Part shown: piece after piece, positions 25,453 to 34,437 of the stretch
Position numbering within the stretch: position 1 is the first letter of the stretch
How the letters are laid out: the number at the start of each line of letters is the position of its first letter
Assembly: GCF_001665685.1 (NCBI RefSeq)
Contig: NZ_LZTB01000128.1
Span: 1 to 64,000, forward strand
Origin: Mycobacterium sp. 852013-50091_SCH5140682
GTDB taxonomy: Bacteria > Actinomycetota > Actinomycetes > Mycobacteriales > Mycobacteriaceae
Direction of reading: 5' to 3'
Length of the DNA stretch: 64,000 bases
Program-made: the position numbers and the translations under genes
The notes under the pieces: model-generated
Databases searched by the model: none
Told to the model about the DNA's origin: nothing
Seen by the model: the letters and a program-made list of their open reading frames with translations, nothing else

Positions 25453-26055
25453 GGAAGAACTGGCCTCCGGCCCAGCCGCCGACAGACTGTTGTTGATGGC
25501 TATCAAGGCTGCGGTGAGGTTGCGGTCGGCTTGGTCGAGGGCGGATCTGAACTCACCGCCGTAGTTGTTCTGCGATCCGTCGATGGCTGCGAGACACATG
25601 TGCGCCGCGTCGTGGGCGTCGTTGATGACGGCATCGAACTCAGCCGTCAACTGGGGATCCGGTGCCGGCAATTGTGCACGCAGCCGCACCACAGCTGCAT
25701 CGTGCATCTTGTGGCAATCGGTGCCCAGCGTGGTTGGGTCCTGACGCTGAAGTGCAGAGCGGGTGTCCAACAGGACGTTTCGGAGCTCATTGACAGGAGT
25801 GTGTGCCGCCAGCCACCAATGCTGTGTCGAGACTTGGAGGTCTGTGGCCGGGGCTTCTCGCACCGCGCGGTCCGTCACTGTGAAACCCAACGCCGCGGCC
25901 AGCAGCACCGAAGTCGCGACACTCACCGGAAGGACGTAGCGCCCGGCCTTGCCGCTCGCTGGATGTTGCACGGCGGCCGGGACGATCAGCGCATCACACT
26001 GGCCGCAAAGCTGTTGATTCTTGGGATTGCGGTGGCCATTGGGACATTTCGGCAT
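25447..26055 (-). CDS. Zinc-ribbon single-pass membrane protein
   Basis: 202 residues from the second of two consecutive ATGs (GGGAG 6 nt upstream; the ATG at 26058 or a TTG at 26061 are alternatives). The N-terminus has a four-cysteine-type ribbon, CPNGH...QLCGQC, on the cytoplasmic side. A membrane helix spans about 40-60, followed by an extracytoplasmic helical region of about 130 residues with a cysteine pair (TDCHKMH and AHMCLAA). It ends in a Ser run. It starts 12 nt after the USP stop, so it belongs to the same transcript driven from 26909-26928. Function unknown. Confidence 0.8.
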   Translation of the reverse strand: MPKCPNGHRNPKNQQLCGQCDALIVPAAVQHPASGKAGRYVLPVSVATSVLLAAALGFTVTDRAVREAPATDLQVSTQHWWLAAHTPVNELRNVLLDTRSALQRQDPTTLGTDCHKMHDAAVVRLRAQLPAPDPQLTAEFDAVINDAHDAAHMCLAAIDGSQNNYGGEFRSALDQADRNLTAALIAINNSLSAAGPEASSSS

Positions 26056-26067
26056 CATCAACTCCCA

Positions 26068-26850
26068 TCAGCGCACGATCAGTGTCGATGACTGGGTGTG
26101 GTTGAAGAGCCGGTGGCCGTGGGGGCCGATGATGTGGGCAAGCTGGCCTGCTTCGGTAGCGCCGATCACGGCGAGCTGTACCCGTTCGTCATGTTTCTTG
26201 AGGAACCCGGCTACGCAGGCGCCTTCGGTGATCGGATAGATGTGCACGTCGGGATACCGTTGGCTGCACTGCTTCACCCGCTGCTCAAGGCCGTCACGGT
26301 TACCCAACATGAGAACTGGCGCTCGTCGCAGCTCAGCTTCGGTGAGGGCGGTCTCGATGACAGCGTCGTTGTCGGGTTTGTCGTTAACAGCAACCACGAT
26401 CCAGTCGATGGTGTGCGACGAGGGGAAGCTGCGCGGGCGGATGACTGCCACAGGGCAGCAGGCCTTTTCGGCAAGCTCGGCTGCAGTGGAACCCAGGATC
26501 GATCGTGCGTACTGCCCGATTCCGACGGAACCGACACAGACCAGAGCCGCGTCGCGCGACTCCTCGATAAGGACGGCCGCGGGCGGGCCGTCGAGAATTG
26601 CCGTCTCGGTCTTGACAAAGGTCCCGGCAGCGTCCACTGCGGCCTGGGCAAATCGAAGCGACTCCTCCGCGTGATGGATATCGCGGTAGTAGTCGTCGCT
26701 GGATGGGTGCTTGGACTTCATGACGCAGATAAGCCTCAGCGGCACGTCGCGGGCGATCGCTTCCTTGATGCCCCACTCCGCTGCCGCGATGGAGGTGGCG
26801 GAGCCGTCGATACCGACGACGACGGGCTTAGCGGTGCGATTGTCAATCAT
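26068..26850 (-). CDS. Tandem universal stress protein, second ATP site lost
   Basis: 260 residues. Domain 1 keeps GSVGIG...LGST. Domain 2 has GATEAG...IGPHGH in its place and ends STLIVR, the tail pattern of the short USP class. GGAGAG precedes the ATG by 4 nt. A near-perfect DosR-like palindrome lies about 60 bp upstream. First gene of a USP/zinc-ribbon pair. Confidence 0.92.
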   Translation of the reverse strand: MIDNRTAKPVVVGIDGSATSIAAAEWGIKEAIARDVPLRLICVMKSKHPSSDDYYRDIHHAEESLRFAQAAVDAAGTFVKTETAILDGPPAAVLIEESRDAALVCVGSVGIGQYARSILGSTAAELAEKACCPVAVIRPRSFPSSHTIDWIVVAVNDKPDNDAVIETALTEAELRRAPVLMLGNRDGLEQRVKQCSQRYPDVHIYPITEGACVAGFLKKHDERVQLAVIGATEAGQLAHIIGPHGHRLFNHTQSSTLIVR

Positions 26851-26908
26851 GATGCTCTCCGATCCGCTGGTCTGATGACGACGCTATGGCTACGGCAATG
26901 CGCTGTGA

Positions 26909-26928
26909 TGGAGTCCAAAGTCCCCGTG
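26909..26928 (-). promoter_or_regulatory. DosR-box-like palindrome
   Basis: Minus-strand core GGGGACTTTGGACTCC, among the best matches here. It lies about 60 bp upstream of the USP start at 26850 and just past the 3' end of the PEP synthase gene. Confidence 0.8.
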
Positions 26929-26941
26929 CTGGTGCCGAGAG

Positions 26942-29230
26942 TCACCGCGCCGCATCGAGTAGCAGCCGACGCTCCGCTGCGGCCACCGCGTGGCGGGTGG
27001 CCGCCAGCGCATCTGGGTTTACCGATACCGAGGTGATACCCATGCGAACAAGATGCTCGGCGAATGCCGGATTGGTCGACGGCGCTTGGCCGCACAACGA
27101 GGACGTGATGCCGAACTTCCGGGCGGTGCTGACGATTTGACCGATGGCATCGAGTACCGCGGGATCGGATTCATCGAACAGTTCCGCACACACGTCGGAG
27201 TCGCGGTCGACGCCCAGCATGAGCTGCGTCAGGTCGTTGCTGCCGATGGACACTCCGTCGATCCCCATCCCGATGTATTCGGGGAGCCAGTGGACGACCG
27301 AGGGGACTTCGGCCATCACCCAGCGGTGCAGGCCGCGGTGCCGTCCCAGCGGACTGGCATCGACAAGGGCGAGGCATTCCTCAAGCTCCCAGCGCGTGCG
27401 CACGAACGGGATCATCAGATGCACGTTGGGGGACTGGGCGCGTACCCGCGCCAGTGCCTGCAGCTCCAGCGCGAACAGATCGGGTTCCTTGATGTACCGA
27501 TAGCAGCCACGGTAGCCGATCATCGGATTATGTTCGACCAGTTCATACGTCGCGCCTCCGGCCAGTCCGCGGAACTCGTTGCTGCGGAAATCAGTAGCAC
27601 GATAGATGACCGGCCGGGGAGCGAATGCGGAGGCGATGCGACCGACCGACGCGACCATTTTTTCGATGAAGGTGTCCTGCTCGCCGTGAGCGATCATGTC
27701 ACGCGGGTGGCGGCCGGCAAACGCGTCGGTCAGCATGAACTCGGCCCGTAACAGACCGACACCGTCAAAACCCTGTGCGGCAACGGCTTCTGCGGCGTCA
27801 GGCATGGCCAGATTGGCGTAGATCCGGGTTCCGGTGACTTCGGCGGCCGGTGCCGTGGTGAGGGGACGGTCAGGCACTGCGGCGGTCTTGGTGTCGGCCC
27901 GGCCGGACACCACCAGGCCGCGCGTTCCGTCCACCGTCACCGTTGTGCCATCGTGGAGGTCCCGAGTGGCGGTACGTGCACCGACCAGGCATGGAATCCC
28001 CAGCTCGCGGGCCACGATCGCAGAGTGACAGGTCATTCCGCCGGTGTCGGTCACCAGGGCCGCCGCGCGGCGCATGGTGGGCAGCCAGTCGGGGTTGGTC
28101 ATCGGGGCGACCAGAACCTCGCCGTCGAGCAGTTGGCTTCCCTCGTCAGGGGACTGCAGGACGCGGACCCTGCCCGCGACTTTGCCGGGGGCGGCGGCCA
28201 GGCCGCGCACGAGAACGGCGTGCGGGTCAGCCGTCGTGGTGGGCAACGTCGTGATCGGACGGGCTTGCACCAGATACGTTTTGCCGTTGCAGATCGCCCA
28301 CTCGGTGTCTTGCGGGCAGCCGTTGTGCCGTTCGGTCGCGATCGCGAGGTCGGCGATCGACCGCAGCTCGTCGTCGCTGAGGACACGGGCGTCTGCCAAT
28401 ATGTCGTCGAGATCCACAGTCCGATCGAGCCCGTTCTCACCACGCACGATCTTGAAGCTCTTATGGCCGACCCGGATGTCGAGTGGCTTGAGCGTTTCCT
28501 TGGACACGATGTAGGTATCGGGCTCGACCGCGCCCGACACGACGACCTCCCCGAGGCCGAAAGCGCCCTCGATAACGACCCGATCTAGTGCGCCGGTGCT
28601 GGGATCGGCTGTGAATGCGACGCCGGCCTTCTCGGAATCGATCATCTGTTGCACCACCACGGCCATGGCGGGGTCGGTGGTGAAACCGCGGCTCGCACGG
28701 TAGGTGATCACGCGGGGGCTGAACAACGACGCCCAGCACCGCAATACCGCGTCGACCAAACCGTCGTCACCACTCACGTTGGTGATGGTGGCGTTCATGC
28801 CCGCGAAGGATGCGTCCCGGCCGTCTTCGCCGGTTGCCGAGGACCGCACGGCGACAACGACACTGGACCCCATGGCGTGGTAGGCGTCGACGATGACCTC
28901 GCGGACGACGTCCGCGACGCCGGCCTTTCGGACCAAGTCCTGCATGTGGCTACACATCTCGTGGAGGCGAGCGCTATCCGCCGCACATTTCATCGCGTCA
29001 CGATGGAGAGTGCTGAGTTGTTCAGTCACTCCGCCCGAGCTCATGGACTCCCGGTAGCAGTCACGCAACAGGACGAACCCGGGTGGCACGGGAAGGTTCG
29101 CGGCGACCAGCTCGCCCATGTTGGCACCTTTGCCGCCGGCTTCCTCGGCATCGGCGATACGCAGCGCCGAGATGGCGCGGATGTAGTTGTCGCGTTGCAT
29201 GAAACCAGCGTTTGGCATCGGGCATGGCAT
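26942..29230 (-). CDS. ppsA: Phosphoenolpyruvate synthase (pyruvate, water dikinase)
   Basis: 762 residues from the ATG at 29230, chosen because the palindromes at 29282-29334 should lie upstream of the coding region; the frame is open to 29383 and no start has a clear ribosome site. The N-terminal ATP-grasp/pyruvate-binding domain has EEAGGKGANMGEL and VAVRSSATGEDG. The mobile phosphohistidine domain has TGGMTCHSAIVARELGIP with the catalytic His. The C-terminal PEP-binding barrel has GVGLLRAEFML and ends with SLCGQAPS. It makes PEP, AMP and phosphate from pyruvate and ATP, opening gluconeogenesis. Divergent from pfkB with a shared control region, so opposite glycolytic and gluconeogenic steps are co-induced. 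A similar gene is known in the M. smegmatis hypoxia island. Confidence 0.92.
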   Translation of the reverse strand: MPCPMPNAGFMQRDNYIRAISALRIADAEEAGGKGANMGELVAANLPVPPGFVLLRDCYRESMSSGGVTEQLSTLHRDAMKCAADSARLHEMCSHMQDLVRKAGVADVVREVIVDAYHAMGSSVVVAVRSSATGEDGRDASFAGMNATITNVSGDDGLVDAVLRCWASLFSPRVITYRASRGFTTDPAMAVVVQQMIDSEKAGVAFTADPSTGALDRVVIEGAFGLGEVVVSGAVEPDTYIVSKETLKPLDIRVGHKSFKIVRGENGLDRTVDLDDILADARVLSDDELRSIADLAIATERHNGCPQDTEWAICNGKTYLVQARPITTLPTTTADPHAVLVRGLAAAPGKVAGRVRVLQSPDEGSQLLDGEVLVAPMTNPDWLPTMRRAAALVTDTGGMTCHSAIVARELGIPCLVGARTATRDLHDGTTVTVDGTRGLVVSGRADTKTAAVPDRPLTTAPAAEVTGTRIYANLAMPDAAEAVAAQGFDGVGLLRAEFMLTDAFAGRHPRDMIAHGEQDTFIEKMVASVGRIASAFAPRPVIYRATDFRSNEFRGLAGGATYELVEHNPMIGYRGCYRYIKEPDLFALELQALARVRAQSPNVHLMIPFVRTRWELEECLALVDASPLGRHRGLHRWVMAEVPSVVHWLPEYIGMGIDGVSIGSNDLTQLMLGVDRDSDVCAELFDESDPAVLDAIGQIVSTARKFGITSSLCGQAPSTNPAFAEHLVRMGITSVSVNPDALAATRHAVAAAERRLLLDAAR

Positions 29231-29281
29231 CGCGTAGCGCCCGAGGACCGCAACCGGTGAGCTGAAGGTCACCCGTCGGGG

Positions 29282-29300
29282 AGGCACAAAGTCCTCAATA
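29282..29300 (-). promoter_or_regulatory. Weaker DosR-box-like site
   Basis: Minus-strand core AGGACTTTGTGCC. It is the second site in the ppsA-pfkB gap, about 34 bp from the strong one and nearer to ppsA. Confidence 0.5.
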
Positions 29301-29314
29301 CCGTCAATGTGTCG

Positions 29315-29334
29315 ATGTGGGACTTCGGTCCCTA
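29315..29334. promoter_or_regulatory. Strong DosR-box palindrome between ppsA and pfkB
   Basis: Core GGGACTTCGGTCCC is a perfect palindrome. It is about 85 bp from the chosen ppsA start and 35 bp from the pfkB start, so it probably activates in both directions. Confidence 0.85.
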
Positions 29335-29368
29335 GCGCTGAGCTGCGCCGCGTAGTCGGATCATCGTT

Positions 29369-30388
29369 ATGGAGCGGACACATTCACCGGCGATCGTCAC
29401 CTTGACGCCCAATCCTGCGCTGGATATCACCAGTTCCGCTGAGGCGGTGCGTCCCACGGATAAGATCCGGTGCGCCGCTCCTCATTATGACGCGGGGGGC
29501 GGCGGAATCAATGTCGCCAAAGTGGCGCATGAGCTCGGCGCTGCGGTCTGCGCGGTGTATCCGGCGGGCGGCTCATCCGGCGACCTGCTGACCGGGCTTC
29601 TTTTGCGTGACGGCGTGCCGGTCCGGCGCATTGCGATCGATGGTGCGACTCGGGAGAGCTTCACCGTCAACGAGAAAGCCACGGGTCTGCAGTATCGGTT
29701 CGTGCTGCCGGGGCCGTCGATGTCGTTCGTCGATCAGCAACGCTGTTTACGAGAACTACGACAGCAAGCCGCGTCGGCGGGTTTCGTTGTGGCCAGCGGC
29801 AGTCTGCCTCCCGGCGCCGCCGAGAACTTCTACCAGCAGGTCGCTCTCGTGTGCGGAGAAGCCGGTGCCCGGCTGGTACTGGACACGTCGGGCTGCGGAC
29901 TACGTCATTTCACCTCTGGGGTGTTTCTGTTGAAGGCCAGTGTGCGTGAACTCCGCGAGTATGCGGGGCGCGAACTGGCAACCCGATCCGAGCAAATCGC
30001 GGCCGCCCGTGACATCATCGCGTGCGGTCAGGCCGAGGTTGTCGTGGTGTCCCTGGGCCCCGACGGTGCAGTGCTGATCACGGCAGCCCAGGCCTTGTGG
30101 TTCCCGGCGATTCCGATGCGGACGGTTATCAGCGGTGTCGGTGCGGGTGACGCGATGGTTGCGGCGATCACCGTGGGACTGAGCAGAGGGTGGACGCTGA
30201 ACGAGTCGGTGCGGTACGGGATCGCGGCCGGTGCGGCCAAATTGCTGACACCGGGCAGTCAGCCGTGCACGCGGACCGACGTGGAACGACTTTATGCGAC
30301 CGCCGACGAACCGGTGGTGTTGCAGGACTTCACCGATGGCGATGCCGACGCGACGCTGTCCGGCAGCGCGGTTCTACACCGGCGATGA
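29369..30388 (+). CDS. pfkB: PfkB-family 6-/1-phosphofructokinase (Rv2029c-like)
   Basis: 339 residues of the ribokinase/PfkB fold: TLTPNPALDI at the start, the substrate loop DAGGGGINVAK, and the catalytic/ATP motif GVGAGDAMVAAI with D261 as base. It matches M. tuberculosis PfkB (Rv2029c), a DosR-regulated phosphofructokinase; tagatose-6-phosphate or fructose-1-phosphate kinase activities are family alternatives. It lies 35 bp downstream of a perfect DosR-type palindrome. The stop overlaps the next ATG by 4 nt (ATGA), so translation is coupled to the trehalose-metabolism fusion. Confidence 0.93.
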   Translation: MERTHSPAIVTLTPNPALDITSSAEAVRPTDKIRCAAPHYDAGGGGINVAKVAHELGAAVCAVYPAGGSSGDLLTGLLLRDGVPVRRIAIDGATRESFTVNEKATGLQYRFVLPGPSMSFVDQQRCLRELRQQAASAGFVVASGSLPPGAAENFYQQVALVCGEAGARLVLDTSGCGLRHFTSGVFLLKASVRELREYAGRELATRSEQIAAARDIIACGQAEVVVVSLGPDGAVLITAAQALWFPAIPMRTVISGVGAGDAMVAAITVGLSRGWTLNESVRYGIAAGAAKLLTPGSQPCTRTDVERLYATADEPVVLQDFTDGDADATLSGSAVLHRR

Positions 30389-33300
30389 GCCCATCGGTCA
30401 CGATCGACCCGCGATTGCACGACGGAGTCATCTTCGACCTCGACGGCGTGGTCACCGATACCGCGTCGATTCATGCCGCGGCGTGGACGGCGATGTTCGC
30501 CGAATTCTTCGCCCGACGTGCCGTCAGGGACGGCGAGGACCACTCGTCGTTCACCGCGCACGATTACCGGCGGTACGTGGACGGCAAGCCTCGTCGGGAT
30601 GGCATCGCGGACTTCCTTCGCGCCCGCGGTATCTCGCTGCCGAGCGGCGACCCGGACGACGCCGGACATGACACCGTATGTGGCCTGGCGAATCGTAAAC
30701 AGGACCTCTTTCTGGAAGCCATTGCGCGAGGGGTGTCGGCCTACCCGTCAACGGTTGCGCTGGTCCGCAGACTCACCGAAGCCGGTGTGGCCACAGCCGT
30801 CTATACCTCCAGCCGGAATTGCGAAAAGGTCCTCAAGGCAGCCGGACTCGACGATCTGTTTGCGACCCGTGTCGATGGACTGGTCGCTGATGCGCTCGAC
30901 CTGCCTGGCAAACCGGACCCGGCTGTCCTTTGGGAGACCGTCGGCAGGTTGCGAGTACGTCCGGAACGCTGCGTGGTCGTCGAAGACGCTCAAGCCGGTG
31001 TGGCAGCCGGCCGCGACGGAGGCTTCGGGCTTGTGATTGGTGTCGACAGGACCGGGCACACCGAGGAATTGCTCTGCGCTGGGGCCGATGTCGTCGTTTC
31101 CGATCTGGCGGCCGTGGCGGTGCGTACGGGTGACAAGCACATGTCAGAGCTGCCCAATGCGGCGAATGTCTACGGTGAGCTGACGGGTGTGGTGGATGGT
31201 CGGCAGCCGTTCATCTGTCTCGACTTCGACGGAACGTTGTCCGAGATCGTGGCGGAGCCAGACTTGGCGACGCTGGTCGACGGTGTTGCCGAAACACTGG
31301 TCGAGTTGGCAACGCTGTGCCCAGTTGCGGTGCTCAGCGGCCGCGACCTGGCTGACATCCGCGACAGGGTGGGCGTGCCGGGGTTGTGGTACGCGGGCAG
31401 CCACGGTTTTGAACTCGTCGCTCCAGACGGAAAGCGTCACGATAACGAGGCGGCGCTGGCTGCGATTCCGGCGATAGAGCGTGCTGCCGAGGCTTTGCAC
31501 GATGACCTGGTGGATGTGCCAGGGGTGCGCATCGAACGCAAGCGGTATGCGGTCGCTGTTCACTACCGCAACGTGGCAGATGAGCGGGTGAGCGAGGTTG
31601 TCGCTACCGTGTACCGGCAAGGACACGAACGCGGCCTGCGGGTGACCGGAGGCCGCATGGTGATCGAATTGCGACCAGACATCCACTGGGACAAGGGCGC
31701 GGCATTGACCTGGATCCGCGATCAGGTCTGCCATCGCAACCAGATGTTGCCCCTCTACATCGGCGACGACCTCACTGATGAAGACGTCTTCGACGCGATT
31801 CGGTTCAACGGAGTCGGAGTCATCGTCTGTCACGACGAAGCCGGCGATCGTCGGACAGCCGCCCAGTACCGGCTGAACAATCCCGTTGACGTCGGCCAGT
31901 TCCTGAGACGTGGAGCGGCTTGGCTGGTGCACCGCAGAACTGACCACGGGCCGGCCTGGACGTTTGCGTACGACGAGTACGTACCGGCGGACGAGAAGTT
32001 GCGGGAAGCCCTGTGCACGGTCGGAAATGGCTACTTTGCCACGCGGGGCGCGGCACCGGAATCGACGGCTGGACAGACCCACTACCCGGGCACCTATGTC
32101 GCCGGCGTATACAACCGATTGGAGGATTCGGTCGCCGGCGCCAAGGTCGAGAACGAAAGCCTGGTGAATCTTCCCAATTGGCTTCCTCTGACTTTCCGCG
32201 TCGACGGCGGCGACTGGTTTGACATTGACACCGTTACGTTGCTCTCGTTCCGGCAGGCCCTCGATCTCAGAGCTGCGGTGCTGACCCGCGAGCTCCGATT
32301 CCGCGATAGCGCCGGACATACAACCGCGGTGACTCAGAATCGATTTGCCGCCATGGACCAGGCTCATGTCGCGGCCCTGGAAACGGTAATTCGCCCCGAG
32401 GACTGGTCCGGGACGATCGAGATTCGTTCGACACTGGACGCCAACGTGTGCAATATCGGAGTCGAGCGTTACCGTGAGCTGGCCGGCGACCACCTTCGAT
32501 CGCTGAAAACTCTTCCCCTGGCAGATAATTCGGTACTTCTGACGGTCCAGACCAAGCAATCGCAGATACCCATAGCACTCGCCGCGCGCACCACGGTCTG
32601 GTGTGACGAGATTGCGGCCGTGGCGAAGTACCGACTCCTCGAGGACGGATTCGAGATCGGCCATGAGATCCGTACAGAATTGAGTGCGGGTCAGTCGTTG
32701 GCCATCGAGAAGACCGTGGTGTTGGTGACAGGTCGCGACGTTGCGACCTCCGACGCAGCAGGCAGTGCGATACGGCGATTGGAACGGCAAGGTCGGTTCG
32801 CCGAGCTGCGGCGGGGCCACGAACTCGTATGGTCACATATCTGGGAGCGGCTGAATGTCGACTTCGACGGCCACGTCGATGAACTGCGTGTACTGCGACT
32901 GCACCTGATGCACTTGCTGCAGACGGTCTCGTACCACAGCGAGGACCTGGACATCGGCATCCCCGCCCGTGGCTTGCACGGCGAGGCCTACCGAGGCCAC
33001 GTGTTCTGGGATGAGTTGCTGATCTTCCCCGTCCTGAATATGCACTTCCCGACGATCACCCGGGCGTTGCTGCGTTACCGCTACCGTCGGCTCACCGAGG
33101 CGCGTCGCGCCGCCCGGATGGCCGGTTACTCGGGTGCGATGTTCCCCTGGCAGTCGGGCAGTGACGGACGTGAGGAGAGTCCGGAGCTGCACCTCAACCC
33201 GCGATCGGGTCGGTGGAGCGTCGACCCGAGCCACCACGCGCATCATATCGGTGTCGCCATCGCCTACAACGTCTGGCAGTTCTATCAGGTCACCGGAGAT

Positions 33301-34380
33301 CTGGCGTATCTCATCGACTATGGCGCCGAGATGTTGGTCGAGATCGCCCGATTCTGGGCCAGCAGAACTACCTACGATGCTGTCGAGAATCGCTATCACA
33401 TCAACGGTGTCATCGGTCCCGATGAGTTCCACTCGGGATACCCCGACAGGCCACACGACGGAATCGACGACAACGCATACACGAATGTGATGGCGGTGTG
33501 GGCCATTCTTCGGGCCATCGAAGCCCTTGAGGCGATGCCATTGGCCAACCGGCTCGACCTGCGCGAAAAGCTCGGACTGACAGACGAAGAACTCGCTCGG
33601 TGGGACCATGTCAGCCGTCGGATGTTTGTGCCGTTCCATGATGGCTTCATCAGTCAATTTCAAGGCTATGACCAGTTGGCAGAACTGGATTGGGAGGACT
33701 ACCGAACTCAATACGGGAACATTCAGCGGCTCGACCGCATCCTCGAAGCCGAGGGTGATGACGTGAATCGATACCAGGCCGCCAAGCAGGCTGACGCCTT
33801 GATGCTGCTGTATCTCCTGTCGTCCGATGAGTTGGGGGAGTTGCTCGACCGGCTCGATTACGAGTTTCCGCCGGAACGCATCCCGGCGATGGTCGATTAC
33901 TACATCGCCCGCACGTCGAACGGGTCCACATTGAGCGCAGTGGTCAATGCCTGGGTTCTCGCGCGGGCCAACCGCGATCGTGCCGTCGAGTTCTTCCGAG
34001 ATGTGCTGAAATCCGATGTCGCCGACATTCAGGGCGGCACCACGTCCGAGGGGATACACCTCGCCGCGATGGCCGGCAGCGTTGACCTTGTACAGCGCTG
34101 TTTCACCGGACTCGAAACCCGCGCCAACCGGATCGTGCTGTCCCCACATTGGCCGGAATCGCTCGGCGCCTTGGGTTTCCCGATCCACTATCGCGGTCAT
34201 CACCTGTATATCCGAGTGAGCGGTCTGGGAGCCGAGGTCAGCGTGAGCCCGCGCGATCTACCTCCGGTCACCATCGAATGCCGAGGCAGAGTCGAGCACG
34301 TGGCACCGGGTTGCCTGGTCCGCTTTCCAGGAGCGACGATAGCCCAGGCACCCAGTCGAACAGGTGCCGTTGGGGTCTGA
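30385..34380 (+). CDS. otsB1: Three-domain fusion: HAD beta-phosphoglucomutase - trehalose-6-phosphate phosphatase - GH65 phosphorylase (OtsB1-like)
   Basis: 1331 residues, the length and order of M. tuberculosis OtsB1 (Rv2006, DosR regulon). Residues about 10-245 are a HAD sugar phosphatase/mutase domain (VIFDLDGVVTDT). Residues about 270-510 are a trehalose-phosphatase domain (FICLDFDGTLSEI, later GDDLTDEDVFDAI). Residues about 530-1300 are a glycoside hydrolase family 65 domain, with GPDEFHSGYP carrying the probable catalytic acid E1014 and a PWQSGSDGREESPELHLN substrate loop. Together they could split trehalose (or a related disaccharide) by phosphorolysis and convert beta-glucose-1-phosphate to glucose-6-phosphate. 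The actual substrates are not proven. The ATG is taken from the overlap with the pfkB stop; the frame stays open further upstream only by chance. Confidence 0.93.
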   Translation: MSPSVTIDPRLHDGVIFDLDGVVTDTASIHAAAWTAMFAEFFARRAVRDGEDHSSFTAHDYRRYVDGKPRRDGIADFLRARGISLPSGDPDDAGHDTVCGLANRKQDLFLEAIARGVSAYPSTVALVRRLTEAGVATAVYTSSRNCEKVLKAAGLDDLFATRVDGLVADALDLPGKPDPAVLWETVGRLRVRPERCVVVEDAQAGVAAGRDGGFGLVIGVDRTGHTEELLCAGADVVVSDLAAVAVRTGDKHMSELPNAANVYGELTGVVDGRQPFICLDFDGTLSEIVAEPDLATLVDGVAETLVELATLCPVAVLSGRDLADIRDRVGVPGLWYAGSHGFELVAPDGKRHDNEAALAAIPAIERAAEALHDDLVDVPGVRIERKRYAVAVHYRNVADERVSEVVATVYRQGHERGLRVTGGRMVIELRPDIHWDKGAALTWIRDQVCHRNQMLPLYIGDDLTDEDVFDAIRFNGVGVIVCHDEAGDRRTAAQYRLNNPVDVGQFLRRGAAWLVHRRTDHGPAWTFAYDEYVPADEKLREALCTVGNGYFATRGAAPESTAGQTHYPGTYVAGVYNRLEDSVAGAKVENESLVNLPNWLPLTFRVDGGDWFDIDTVTLLSFRQALDLRAAVLTRELRFRDSAGHTTAVTQNRFAAMDQAHVAALETVIRPEDWSGTIEIRSTLDANVCNIGVERYRELAGDHLRSLKTLPLADNSVLLTVQTKQSQIPIALAARTTVWCDEIAAVAKYRLLEDGFEIGHEIRTELSAGQSLAIEKTVVLVTGRDVATSDAAGSAIRRLERQGRFAELRRGHELVWSHIWERLNVDFDGHVDELRVLRLHLMHLLQTVSYHSEDLDIGIPARGLHGEAYRGHVFWDELLIFPVLNMHFPTITRALLRYRYRRLTEARRAARMAGYSGAMFPWQSGSDGREESPELHLNPRSGRWSVDPSHHAHHIGVAIAYNVWQFYQVTGDLAYLIDYGAEMLVEIARFWASRTTYDAVENRYHINGVIGPDEFHSGYPDRPHDGIDDNAYTNVMAVWAILRAIEALEAMPLANRLDLREKLGLTDEELARWDHVSRRMFVPFHDGFISQFQGYDQLAELDWEDYRTQYGNIQRLDRILEAEGDDVNRYQAAKQADALMLLYLLSSDELGELLDRLDYEFPPERIPAMVDYYIARTSNGSTLSAVVNAWVLARANRDRAVEFFRDVLKSDVADIQGGTTSEGIHLAAMAGSVDLVQRCFTGLETRANRIVLSPHWPESLGALGFPIHYRGHHLYIRVSGLGAEVSVSPRDLPPVTIECRGRVEHVAPGCLVRFPGATIAQAPSRTGAVGV

Positions 34381-34381
34381 C

Positions 34382-34401
34382 GATTCGGGACTTTCGGCCA
34401 T
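34382..34401 (+). promoter_or_regulatory. DosR-box-like palindrome (member of a duplicated pair)
   Basis: Core CGGGACTTTCGGCCAT, about 37 bp before the ATG at 34438. The 23-bp stretch from 34386 is repeated, with one difference, at 35402. Confidence 0.7.
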
Positions 34402-34437
34402 GTCGAGTTGGTCCGCTCACTGGGTAGCGTCCTTGGC

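Noticed and set aside
31144..32820. Long minus-strand open frame (558 codons) inside the OtsB1-like gene
   Set aside because: It is antisense to a well-recognised three-domain protein, has no family resemblance or ribosome site, and is a typical mirror frame of high-GC coding DNA.
32833..34203. Minus-strand open frame (456 codons) antisense to the GH65 domain
   Set aside because: Same reason: Val/Asp/His-rich mirror composition and no domain.
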